34,489 nucleotides of DNA from Parabacteroides sp. GTDB taxonomy: Bacteria; Bacteroidota; Bacteroidia; Bacteroidales; Tannerellaceae. The notes under the pieces were generated by a model. That model saw only the letters and a list, made by a program, of their open reading frames with translations. It made no database searches and was not told the DNA's origin. Shown one piece after another: positions 18,831 to 25,934 of the stretch. Every line of letters begins with the position of its first letter. Position 1 is the first letter of the stretch. Made by a program: the position numbers and the translations under genes. The DNA lies in the NCBI GenBank assembly GCA_028689545.1, contig JAQVCX010000027.1, positions 1 to 34,489 of the forward strand, written 5' to 3'.

Positions 18831-19522
18831 ATATGATAGTTTTTTAATTCGCTTCGTAAACGGATCGCTTGATTGTCCGTTACCTTATCCATCTGTTTCC
18901 AGAACCTTTCGCTATGGTTCATCTCTATCGTATGGCAAAGTTCATGCAATAATACATAATCCACCAAATGCCAAGGAAGAAGCATTAATGAAAGTGAGAG
19001 ATTAATACTCTTCCTCATCGTGCAACTTCCCCAATGCGTCTTGCTATTATTGATTTTCACTCCGGTCAGTGTAAACCCGTATCGCCGCGCCAATAGCGTG
19101 ATACGTTCCGGTAATAACCGTTTTGCCTCGTGGCGAAGTGCCTTCTCCAGCATGGATTTGAGTAAGGATTGCACCTCTTCCTCCTCGAAGCGAGTCTCGC
19201 TTGGACAAGCGATATGTAGCACCCTGTCCTCCAGTCTCATATAGAAATTACTTCGCTCGGAGCGGAAGATATGCAAGCGGAATGTCGTAGCCTGCAACTC
19301 CGATCGCTCGTCGAGCAGGGGCCGGGCCGGATGCTTCTGGAGCGCTTTTACCAGCCGGACCTTGTTCTCCATGATAAAAGCGATCATACGTTTCTCGTCT
19401 CCTCCGGGTGGCATCGTGGCGGTTATCTTCCCTTTTGATATCTTGAGCGTGTATCGGGTGGCCCGGGGAGTGGTACGGAGCGTTATGACTCCCAAATCTT
19501 TGTCTTGTATATTCTTTTCCAT
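18824..19522 (-). CDS. YgjP-like metallopeptidase-domain protein (DUF45)
   Basis: A 232-residue protein of the YgjP/M48-like DUF45 family. It has the conserved NNSKTHWGSC segment (about 158-167), then LLHELCHTIEMNHSERFW (about 191-208), where H193, E194, H197 and the later H203 form an HExxH-x5-H zinc site. The N-terminal part (RTTPRATRYTLKISKGKITATMPPG) matches the usual arginine-rich family start. No signal peptide, so it is probably cytoplasmic. The protease activity of the family is predicted rather than well proven. ATG 19522 is chosen over GTG 19531, which lies inside the promoter -7 box. The final codons TTG TAG fall inside the REP-type element, so the element supplies the stop. It is convergent with the receptor gene and divergent from gpmI. 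Confidence 0.85.
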   Translation of the reverse strand: MEKNIQDKDLGVITLRTTPRATRYTLKISKGKITATMPPGGDEKRMIAFIMENKVRLVKALQKHPARPLLDERSELQATTFRLHIFRSERSNFYMRLEDRVLHIACPSETRFEEEEVQSLLKSMLEKALRHEAKRLLPERITLLARRYGFTLTGVKINNSKTHWGSCTMRKSINLSLSLMLLPWHLVDYVLLHELCHTIEMNHSERFWKQMDKVTDNQAIRLRSELKNYHML

Positions 19523-19530
19523 TCCTACCA

Positions 19531-19538
19531 CAAAAGTA
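19531..19538 (-). promoter_or_regulatory. -7 box of the YgjP-like gene
   Basis: On the minus strand TACTTTTG fits TAnnTTTG and ends 9 bp before the ATG at 19522, so the mRNA would be nearly leaderless. Confidence 0.4.
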
Positions 19539-19574
19539 ATACATTGAGGGAAACAATAATACAGCGGAATTGAT

Positions 19575-19582
19575 TATCTTCG
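19575..19582 (+). promoter_or_regulatory. Probable -7 box of gpmI
   Basis: TATCTTCG matches TAnnTTTG at all but one position, leaving a leader of about 40 nt that is A-rich before the gpmI ATG. Confidence 0.35.
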
Positions 19583-19628
19583 CGATTGTAAAGGTTAAAA
19601 ACATAATCAATATAATAAATTAGCAATC

Positions 19629-21152
19629 ATGAGCAAAAAAGCGCTTTTAATTATCTGTGATGGTTGGGGAATTGGTGACAAAGGTAAAGACGACGTGATC
19701 TTTAACACGCCGACTCCCTATTGGGACGAGTTGTTGAAGACTTATCCGAATTCGCAGTTGCAGGCTTCTGGCGAGAACGTTGGTTTGCCGGACGGACAAA
19801 TGGGTAACTCTGAGGTGGGCCACTTGAACATCGGCGCTGGCCGTATCGTTTACCAAGATTTGGTGAAGATCAACATCGCTTGCCGCGAGAACACGATCAT
19901 GGAGAACCCCGAGATCAAACGTGCTTATAGCTACGCGAAAGAGAATAATAAGCAGATCCACTTCATGGGCTTGGTTTCCGATGGTGGCGTGCATAGCTCT
20001 TTGGAGCATTTAATGAAACTGACGGATATCGCCAAGGAATACGGAATCAGCAAGTCTTATGTTCATTGCTTCATGGATGGCCGTGATACGGACCCGAGGA
20101 GCGGTAAGGGCTTTATCGAGACGTTGGAGAATCACCTGAAGACTACCGGCGGTAAGATCGCTTCTATCATCGGACGTTATTACGCGATGGATCGTGACAA
20201 ACGTTGGGAACGTGTGAAAGAGGCTTACGATTTATTGGTTGACGCGAAAGGCAAGCAGGCCGAGTGCATGGTAAAAGCGATGGAAGAGTCTTATGCCGAG
20301 GGCGTAACGGACGAGTTCATCAAGCCTATCGTTCACGTTGAGAACGGGAAGCCGGTAGCTGTTATCGAGGAAGGCGATGTAGTGATCTTCTTCAACTACC
20401 GTAACGACCGTGCGAAAGAGCTTACGACTGTATTGACTCAGCAAGATATGCCGGAGGTCGGAATGCATACGATACCGGGCTTGCAATATTTCTGTATGAC
20501 TCCGTACGACGCCAGCTTCAAGGGTGTTCATATCTTGTTCGACAAAGAGAACGTGAATAATACGCTGGGTGAGTTCTTGGCGAGCGTAGGCAAGACTCAA
20601 TTGCATATCGCCGAGACAGAGAAATACGCCCACGTGACTTTCTTCTTCAACGGTGGCCGCGAGACTCCGTTCGATGGCGAGGAGCGTATCTTGGTTCCTT
20701 CTCCTAAAGTAGCTACTTACGACTTGAAGCCGGAAATGAGCGCTTTCGAGGTGAAAGATAAATTGGTAGCCGCTATCAATACGCAGAAATTCGATTACAT
20801 CGTAGTGAACTACGCCAACGGTGATATGGTAGGCCATACGGGTATCTACAAAGCGATCGAGAAAGCGGTCGTAACCATCGACGCTTGCTTGCACGATACG
20901 GTTGAGGCCGCTAAAGCCAACGACTATGAGGTAATCATCATCGCCGACCATGGTAACGCGGATCACGCCTTGAACGAGGATGGTACTCCGAATACGGCTC
21001 ACTCCTTGAACCCTGTTCCATTCGTTTATGTGACAGCCAACAAGGACGCGAAGGTAGAGGATGGCATCCTTGCCGACGTAGCTCCCTCGATCCTTCACAT
21101 CTTGGGCTTGAAACAGCCGAAGGAGATGACCGGCAAGTCGTTGATTAAATAA
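19629..21152 (+). CDS. gpmI: 2,3-bisphosphoglycerate-independent phosphoglycerate mutase
   Basis: Interconverts 3- and 2-phosphoglycerate in glycolysis and gluconeogenesis, in the cytoplasm, with two Mn2+ ions and a phosphoserine intermediate. At 507 residues it is the normal size of the cofactor-independent enzyme. Visible motifs are the metal ligand in LLIICDGWG at the start, the catalytic serine in [17 protein letters not shown] (about 57-73), [27 protein letters not shown], and the C-terminal metal site [14 protein letters not shown] plus [10 protein letters not shown]. Codon use looks strongly biased, with few rare synonyms, as expected for a highly expressed glycolytic gene. A DUF3109 gene follows 23 bp later. 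Confidence 0.97.
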   Translation: MSKKALLIICDGWGIGDKGKDDVIFNTPTPYWDELLKTYPNSQLQASGENVGLPDGQMGNSEVGHLNIGAGRIVYQDLVKINIACRENTIMENPEIKRAYSYAKENNKQIHFMGLVSDGGVHSSLEHLMKLTDIAKEYGISKSYVHCFMDGRDTDPRSGKGFIETLENHLKTTGGKIASIIGRYYAMDRDKRWERVKEAYDLLVDAKGKQAECMVKAMEESYAEGVTDEFIKPIVHVENGKPVAVIEEGDVVIFFNYRNDRAKELTTVLTQQDMPEVGMHTIPGLQYFCMTPYDASFKGVHILFDKENVNNTLGEFLASVGKTQLHIAETEKYAHVTFFFNGGRETPFDGEERILVPSPKVATYDLKPEMSAFEVKDKLVAAINTQKFDYIVVNYANGDMVGHTGIYKAIEKAVVTIDACLHDTVEAAKANDYEVIIIADHGNADHALNEDGTPNTAHSLNPVPFVYVTANKDAKVEDGILADVAPSILHILGLKQPKEMTGKSLIK

Positions 21153-21175
21153 GAATAATAAATCATACATCTTTT

Positions 21176-21757
21176 ATGCTCCAAATAGATGATACTTTAG
21201 TAAGTCTTGATGTTATCGAGCGTTATTTTTTATGCGATCTTTCCAAATGTAAGGGAGAATGCTGCGTGGAAGGAGATTCCGGCGCTCCATTAGAGGATTC
21301 GGAGTTGGCGAAGCTCCAGAAAGTACTGCCCGTTATCTGGGATGATTTATCCCCGAAAGCTCAAGAGATCATTGATAAGCAAGGCGTAGCCTATATCGAT
21401 GAGGAAGGCGATACGGTTACTTCTATCGTGAACGGTAAGGATTGTGTCTTCACTTGTTACGATGCCGATGGTGCTTGTAAATGCGCTATCGAGAAAGCAT
21501 ACCGGGAAGGCAAGACGGATTTCTATAAGCCGGTCTCCTGCCACCTCTATCCGATCCGTGTCACTCAGTATCAGGATTTCAAGGCCGTGAACTATCATCG
21601 CTGGAGCGTTTGCAAGGCGGCAGAGATCTTAGGGAAGAAAGAGCAATTGCCGGTTTATAAGTTCCTCAAGGAACCCCTGATCCGTAAGTTCGGCGAGGCT
21701 TGGTACGATGCCTTGGAAGAATGTGCGGAGGAATGGAATAAGCAGCGTGAGGAGTAG
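21176..21757 (+). CDS. DUF3109 family cysteine-rich protein
   Basis: A 193-residue protein with the cysteine pattern of DUF3109: CDLSKCKGECC near residue 20, CVFTC followed by CKCAIEKAYREGK mid-protein, then PVSCHLYPIRV and WSVCKAAE. The family resembles the Fe-S/zinc-binding YkgJ type, so a metal or cluster site is plausible, but no function is established. No signal peptide or membrane segment. It starts 23 bp after gpmI and is probably cotranscribed with it. A strong hairpin terminator follows. Confidence 0.8.
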   Translation: MLQIDDTLVSLDVIERYFLCDLSKCKGECCVEGDSGAPLEDSELAKLQKVLPVIWDDLSPKAQEIIDKQGVAYIDEEGDTVTSIVNGKDCVFTCYDADGACKCAIEKAYREGKTDFYKPVSCHLYPIRVTQYQDFKAVNYHRWSVCKAAEILGKKEQLPVYKFLKEPLIRKFGEAWYDALEECAEEWNKQREE

Positions 21758-21783
21758 CTCTCAGGCCGTTTATAAATATAAAG

Positions 21784-21850
21784 AAATCCCTTCAGCCTCT
21801 CCTATTGATAACTATATGTTAAAAACTAGTGGGGCTGAAGGGATTTTGTT
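21784..21850. terminator. Bidirectional terminator between the DUF3109 and Rpn genes
   Basis: AAATCCCTTCAGCC (21784-21797) and GGCTGAAGGGATTT (21833-21846) form a perfect 14-bp stem with a 35-nt loop. Plus-strand RNA continues TGTTTTATAG; minus-strand RNA continues CTTTATATTTAT. It sits between convergent genes and can stop both. Its right flank ends at the stop codon of the Rpn-type gene. Confidence 0.8.
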
Positions 21851-22759
21851 TTATAGTCGCTCTATTTCCTCAAGGGAGAGACCGGTAGCCAAGGCGATTT
21901 GCTCGGCGTTGACCCCTAATTTTTTGAAGTTGAGTGCGATAGATTGTCTCTCTTCTAGCTTTCCTTTCTCTATCCCATCTTTTAATCCTTCTTTCAATCC
22001 TTCAGCTCTACCTTCCTCCAGTGCTTTTTTCCGTCCTTTCTCTACGGCGAAATCCAAGGTGTTGTAATAATCGTTATAGATCTTCCATTCCTCCTCGTAC
22101 TGCGCCCGCTGCTTGGGGGTGAGGTTTGCCATCGATCCGATCCGTTCCAATCGTTCGAAGATGGCCTTGCGTGCCTTGAAAGGCATTCTGTCTAAAGTGT
22201 CCATATGCTTCAATACATAAATCCAACGTTCAAAATCAGTCTCACATTCTTCCTCCTCTTTGTTGAATTGGGGAAGCTCGATATAGATCTGGCGGAACTT
22301 GGGGTTGAATACCTGCCCGGTCTCCCGGTCTGCCAAGACGATATCTCTTCGGAATTTCCCCTTGTGTCCGGTTCCTTTTTCCTCCTCCAAGGCGAAGTTC
22401 AAGAAGAAGACCCCGTATACGGCCGCCAATTTGTAGTCCCATACGCCTTTGATCCCTTGGTCTACCACCGATCGTGCGAGATAGTACAAGGTTCGATCCT
22501 TGAAATAGGGTTGTTCCCTGTTCTGCATCTCGATAATGATCCGTTCCCCATTGCTTGTCTCGCAATGGATGTCGAAGATGACTTTCCGTTCCGTAGCCGT
22601 CTCCGGCAGTTGCTCATTGTTCATGATGCGCAGATCTGTGATAACATGCTCTCCCGCGAGGAGATCGTTCAGGAACTCAATTAATATGTCCTTGTCTACT
22701 TCCCTCCCGAAGATGTGCTTAAACCCCCAATCGGTGAAGGGATTGATAAATTTTCCCAT
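21851..22759 (-). CDS. Rpn-family PD-(D/E)XK nuclease / transposase-like protein
   Basis: A 302-residue protein of the Rpn / PD-(D/E)XK nuclease family transposase group, common in several copies in Bacteroidales. The start MGKFINPFTDWGFKHIFGRE is the usual family opening. The nuclease core shows D63 in VIFDIHC and E77 with Q79 in RIIIEMQNRE, fitting D-x(n)-E-x-Q. A helical linker leads to a charged C-terminal repeat with glycine every fourth residue (about 240-275: EGRAEGLKEGLKDGIEKGK) and a final LGVNAEQIALATGLSLEEIERL that resembles a small HTH-like hairpin. E. coli Rpn proteins cut DNA and promote RecA-independent recombination; whether this one does is inference. No terminal repeats of a transposon are visible. 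Confidence 0.85.
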   Translation of the reverse strand: MGKFINPFTDWGFKHIFGREVDKDILIEFLNDLLAGEHVITDLRIMNNEQLPETATERKVIFDIHCETSNGERIIIEMQNREQPYFKDRTLYYLARSVVDQGIKGVWDYKLAAVYGVFFLNFALEEEKGTGHKGKFRRDIVLADRETGQVFNPKFRQIYIELPQFNKEEEECETDFERWIYVLKHMDTLDRMPFKARKAIFERLERIGSMANLTPKQRAQYEEEWKIYNDYYNTLDFAVEKGRKKALEEGRAEGLKEGLKDGIEKGKLEERQSIALNFKKLGVNAEQIALATGLSLEEIERL

Positions 22760-22819
22760 AGTGCTTATAGGTTTTAGTGCTTAATTATTATCGGGATGAT
22801 TCTCTCTCATCCTTTGGTG

Positions 22820-22827
22820 TAAAGATA
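22820..22827 (-). promoter_or_regulatory. Weak -7-like box upstream of the Rpn-type gene
   Basis: Minus-strand TATCTTTA differs from TAnnTTTG only at the last base. It would give a leader of about 55 nt containing a small hairpin (GGATGA and TCATCC). Confidence 0.3.
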
Positions 22828-22962
22828 CGCGTTTTTTTTAATAGGAGGTGTTCTTTAGCCCTCTAATTGAGCAGAACTGTGATAAATGTCGGGTTAAGAT
22901 ACTTATCACGGCTTCTCCTTATATAGTTCATACTATCAGCCTATTATAGTTTCTTAAAATTT

Positions 22963-23072
22963 CCTACTTAGGACACTGCGGTTTCCTGCTTAAGACACTG
23001 CGGTGTCCTGCTGTAGACACTGCAGTGTCCTGCTTAGGAAACTGTCGTGTCCTTTAATAGACATTCCGCATA
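22963..23072. repeat. Five-unit 22-bp palindromic tandem array
   Basis: Five consecutive units of exactly 22 bp start at 22963, 22985, 23007, 23029 and 23051. Each begins CCT and is built on an 18-bp palindrome, ideally AGGACAC-TGCG-GTGTCCT, separated from the next by about 4 bp (GCTT). The middle unit contains the perfect palindrome GACACTGCAGTGTC; the last is degenerate. It lies in the roughly 400-bp gap between the Rpn gene start and the stop of the CTD-like gene, where no other gene is seen. Confidence 0.85.
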
Positions 23073-23128
23073 CAATTAAATGCCTTATGCAACTCTATAA
23101 ATACTTCTTGTCTTTGGGGATGTATATT

Positions 23129-23146
23129 AATGTACGGGCGTACATT
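23129..23146. repeat. Single palindrome downstream of the CTD-like gene
   Basis: AATGTACG (23129-23136) and CGTACATT (23139-23146) form a perfect palindrome around GG, 11 bp beyond the stop codon of the minus-strand gene ending at 23157. It could be a weak terminator, though no T-run follows on that strand. Confidence 0.45.
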
Positions 23147-23156
23147 CTTATCGTAC

Positions 23157-23477
23157 TTATCGTATCGCTATTTTGCGTACCGTATCGCCAATGCGGATGA
23201 TGTAGTAGCCTTTCGCGATATTTACGACATATTCGGCGGTGGACTGCTTGACTTCGATTTCTTTCACCTTGATGCCTACGACACTGTAGATTTCCAAGAT
23301 ACTTCCGACAGGAGCGTTCTCTACCTTGATGCGATTCTCGTAGGCCGTGATTTCGATAGGAGTGGGATCTTCTTGCTTATAAGCCAGTGTTTTAGCTTCC
23401 GATTTATTAGCTTGCGCGTAAACCGGATAACTTGCGGAGAATGCAAGTGCCAAAGCGATGATCTGTATAAGCTTCAT
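23157..23477 (-). CDS. Small exported protein consisting of a T9SS sorting-domain-like fold
   Basis: A 106-residue protein. Residues 1-22 are a signal peptide (MKLIQIIALALAFSASYPVYA, cleavage before QANK). After a short linker, residues about 41-106 (EITAYENRIKVENAPVG, ILEIYSVVGIKVKEIEV, AKGYYIIRIGDTVRKIAIR) closely follow the pattern of type-A T9SS C-terminal sorting domains: a Y-x-x-x-G-x-x-V core, then K/L-x-x-G-x-Y-x-x-x-I-G and a basic terminal strand. There is no cargo domain in front of it. A -7 box lies 22 bp upstream. It might be a genuine small secreted protein, a DUF6383-like protein or a remnant of a larger cargo; the intact signal peptide and promoter argue against simple decay. 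Confidence 0.7.
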   Translation of the reverse strand: MKLIQIIALALAFSASYPVYAQANKSEAKTLAYKQEDPTPIEITAYENRIKVENAPVGSILEIYSVVGIKVKEIEVKQSTAEYVVNIAKGYYIIRIGDTVRKIAIR

Positions 23478-23498
23478 TTACTAGTCCCTAAATTCGTA

Positions 23499-23506
23499 CA
23501 AATGTA
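23499..23506 (-). promoter_or_regulatory. -7 box of the CTD-like gene
   Basis: Minus-strand TACATTTG fits TAnnTTTG; the predicted leader is about 15 nt. No clear -33 TTG. Confidence 0.45.
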
Positions 23507-23563
23507 GAAAGTTTTCCGCATATTAGAAAGTAATTGGCTTTATTTCGTAAAACAGATATATGA

Positions 23564-24478
23564 TTATACGCTAAGCCTCATGCCTTCGTCTCCTAGGATC
23601 GTGTCGGGAAATATCCTGTCCGCCTCTTTCTTTAACGGCGCCATGTCCTCGTAACGAGCCGAGTAATGACCGATGACCAATCGCTTCACGTGGGCTTTGC
23701 TGGCAATCTCGGCCGCTTGGCGGGCGGTGGAGTGGAAGGTCTCTTTCGCGCGTGCGGCATCGCATTCGGCGAAAGTCGCCTCGTGGTATAATAAATCCAC
23801 CCCTTCGATAATAGGGATTATAGATGGATGGAAAGCCGTATCTGAGCAATAAGCATACCGTTTGGGAGCGACGGCAGGACGGGTTAAGCGGGTATTCGGG
23901 ATGACCTCTCCTTCGGGGGTGACAAAATCAGCGCCCCTTTTGATCTCTTGCATCATACGGATAGGAACTTGATAGAAATCTGTCATTTCCCGGATGATAT
24001 GCGCTTCTTTGGCTTTCTCGGCAAACAAGTAGCCACAACAGGAGATCCGGTGCTTTAGCGGAATGGAATAAACGCTTAAGGAACGATCTTCCATAACCAA
24101 CGAATGGCTTGTCGGGTCAATTAAGTTAAAGCGGATCTCGTAAGGCAATCCTTTGCAAAAGATATCAAGTATCGGACGCATATAGCTCTCGATCTCTCTC
24201 GGCCCATGAATAACCAGTTCTCCATTACGTCCCAGCATGCCTAATGTAGAGATCAACCCCGGTAGCCCGAAGCAATGATCTCCGTGTAGGTGGGAGATGA
24301 AGATGTGATTTAAACGACTAAATTTTATACGCATACGACGCATTTGCACCTGGGTGCCTTCTCCACAGTCGATCATGTATAGTTTATCTCGTAAATCTAT
24401 TATTTGAGAGGTCGCCAGATGGCGAGTCGTAGGTAACGCGGAACCGCATCCCAATATGTTTATATCAAAATCAGCCAT
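23564..24478 (-). CDS. rnz: Ribonuclease Z
   Basis: A metallo-beta-lactamase-fold endonuclease that trims tRNA 3' trailers. At 304 residues it is the short bacterial form. It shows the N-terminal LGCGSALPTTRH segment, the substrate-binding MIDCGEGTQVQMRR, the zinc motif SHLHGDHCFGLPGL (H63, H65, D67, H68), PLKHRISCCGYLFAE, YCSDTAF and the late histidine in VIGHYSARY. ATG 24478 gives the normal family start MADFDINILG and follows a -7 box at the right distance; an upstream in-frame start near 24547 lies before the promoter and is rejected. Confidence 0.96.
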   Translation of the reverse strand: MADFDINILGCGSALPTTRHLATSQIIDLRDKLYMIDCGEGTQVQMRRMRIKFSRLNHIFISHLHGDHCFGLPGLISTLGMLGRNGELVIHGPREIESYMRPILDIFCKGLPYEIRFNLIDPTSHSLVMEDRSLSVYSIPLKHRISCCGYLFAEKAKEAHIIREMTDFYQVPIRMMQEIKRGADFVTPEGEVIPNTRLTRPAVAPKRYAYCSDTAFHPSIIPIIEGVDLLYHEATFAECDAARAKETFHSTARQAAEIASKAHVKRLVIGHYSARYEDMAPLKKEADRIFPDTILGDEGMRLSV

Positions 24479-24504
24479 TTGTTGTTTATGGGAATAATTG
24501 AGTG

Positions 24505-24512
24505 CAAAGATA
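24505..24512 (-). promoter_or_regulatory. -7 box of rnz
   Basis: Minus-strand TATCTTTG fits TAnnTTTG and gives a leader of about 20 nt before ATG 24478. The -33 element is unclear. Confidence 0.5.
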
Positions 24513-24702
24513 ATACAAAAGCATTTCCATTCTGTGAAAAATAACAAAAAAACGAAGTGTAATGTATGCAGGATGAGGTGGATTCCATATATTTGTTTGC
24601 TGTCCTTCGAGAAAGCGAATATACAGTCGGTAATATAGACTTAAGATATTTTTTTCTAAGCCTTAACTAACTTTTTCTTTTTGTTTAAAACGGTTAAATG
24701 TA

Positions 24703-24732
24703 GAAACGGCCAAGCGTGAGCTTCGCCGTTTC
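24703..24732 (-). terminator. Hairpin terminator after cydB
   Basis: GAAACGGC pairs with GCCGTTTC (outer 8 bp), then one C/C mismatch, then AAGC/GCTT closing a GTGA loop. It begins 8 bp after the cydB stop on the minus strand. The U-tract on that strand is weak (TACATTTAACCGTTTT); on the plus strand it is followed by CTTTGTTTTT. Confidence 0.55.
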
Positions 24733-24740
24733 CTTTGTTT

Positions 24741-25892
24741 TTAATAGGTATGTTCGTTCCCTTGCATTTCCTTGCTATTGATCTTATGCAGATCAAGCGC
24801 TCTCCACGCATAGAAAATGTAGGCTAATACGAATGGGACGAGAATAGATACATAGCTCATTACTTTCAGCGTGAATGGGCTTGAGCAACTATTCTGGATC
24901 GTCAATGAGCTTTGTAGATCCGCCAAAGAGGGGTAATAAGCCGTGTTATTCCATCCTGCGCAAAGTAATAAGGCTAATACGGTCAAGACAGTCCCTGCTC
25001 CCGCGAACCAGATGCCTTTTGTCCAACGCTTCGAGAATATCGTTTTCCCTATGCCGAATAGTACGCCAACCACGCCAATCAATAATACAACCAATACGAT
25101 TGGCATCTCGATCAGGTTCATGAAATACTTATACGGTTGCATAAATACTTCCCCGGTATCCGGGTTTACGGCGAAACCGTCCACCAATAATAAGCGGATC
25201 AAGAATGTCAAGAAAAAGACGAGGAACAAGATGGTCTCCGGTATCAATTGTTTCCGGCTTCTGGCGACAATCTCCGGATCATTGATATTGTTGATGAAAT
25301 AGAGTAGGGCCAAGGCGCGTGCCAAGAAGAAGACCGCCAGCCCGAGGCACAAATTCCAAAATACCAAAGCCGCCTCCAATCCATGCCAAGGATTGGCCCA
25401 TGTGGAGATGACGGGCATGGCTACATTCGTCAACTGTTCTTTGTTAACAATAAATTCGGCGCCGTTAAAGAAGGTAGCGACAGCGGTTCCGAGTAAGATC
25501 GGACCTGCTATACCATTGATCATGAGAAATACTTGATACGTCTTTTTCCCGAGTAAATTACCTTTCTTCGCTTGATACTCGTAAGATACGGCTTGTATCA
25601 CGAAGCAAAGCAAGATCAGCATCCATACCCAATAGGCTCCGCCGAAGCTCGTGGAATAAAACAAAGGGAAAGAGGCGAAGAAAGCACCTCCGAAAGTGAC
25701 CAACGTAGTGAAAGTAAACTCCCACTTACGTCCGGTAGAGTTCAATAACATTTTTTGTTGTATCTCCGTCTTACCAATGGTGAAGAGCAGGGATTGGCCT
25801 CCTTGCACAAAAAGAAGGAATACTAATAGCGCTCCCAGTAGAGATACCAGAAACCACCAGTAATGTTGTAACAATATATATGTACTATCCAT
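24741..25892 (-). CDS. cydB: Cytochrome bd quinol oxidase subunit II
   Basis: The second membrane subunit of the quinol-oxidising cytochrome bd terminal oxidase, 383 residues with about nine hydrophobic helices. Family features are the N-terminal LLQHYWWFLVSLLGALLVFLLFVQGGQSLL, where E. coli has a DG-rich stretch, the SFGGAYWVWMLILLCF helix and the C-terminal LKVMSYVSILVPFVLAYIFYAWRALD. ATG 25892 (MDSTYILLQHYWW) is the proper start; the reading frame extends upstream over cydA only by chance. It follows cydA by 40 bp, and that spacer is mostly a heptad repeat. A hairpin terminator follows the stop. Confidence 0.93.
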   Translation of the reverse strand: MDSTYILLQHYWWFLVSLLGALLVFLLFVQGGQSLLFTIGKTEIQQKMLLNSTGRKWEFTFTTLVTFGGAFFASFPLFYSTSFGGAYWVWMLILLCFVIQAVSYEYQAKKGNLLGKKTYQVFLMINGIAGPILLGTAVATFFNGAEFIVNKEQLTNVAMPVISTWANPWHGLEAALVFWNLCLGLAVFFLARALALLYFINNINDPEIVARSRKQLIPETILFLVFFLTFLIRLLLVDGFAVNPDTGEVFMQPYKYFMNLIEMPIVLVVLLIGVVGVLFGIGKTIFSKRWTKGIWFAGAGTVLTVLALLLCAGWNNTAYYPSLADLQSSLTIQNSCSSPFTLKVMSYVSILVPFVLAYIFYAWRALDLHKINSKEMQGNEHTY

Positions 25893-25903
25893 AGGACTTT
25901 CTA

Positions 25904-25934
25904 ATTGAAGATTGATAATTGAAAATTGATAATT
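25904..25934. repeat. ATTGANN heptad repeat between cydA and cydB
   Basis: On the plus strand four 7-bp units (ATTGAAG, ATTGATA, ATTGAAA, ATTGATA) plus ATT, 31 bp in total. It overlaps the cydA stop codon by 2 bp and ends 11 bp before the cydB start. Same period and length as the repeat at 8446-8476. Confidence 0.8.

Noticed and set aside
20232-21170. Long 312-codon minus-strand open frame opposite gpmI
   Set aside because: Caused by the biased codons of gpmI; the product resembles no protein family and gpmI is unmistakable.
22963-23072. CRISPR-like array
   Set aside because: Units follow each other without unique 30-40-bp spacers; the 22-bp period contains only the palindrome and about 4 bp of similar linker. 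No cas gene is near.
23130-23507. Plus-strand 125-codon open frame
   Set aside because: Antisense to the CTD-like gene, which has signal peptide, promoter and family resemblance; the translated antisense frame looks like a shadow of it.
24588-24595. Plus-strand TATATTTG box
   Set aside because: It matches the -7 consensus, but no plus-strand gene follows; downstream is the 3' end of cydB on the other strand.
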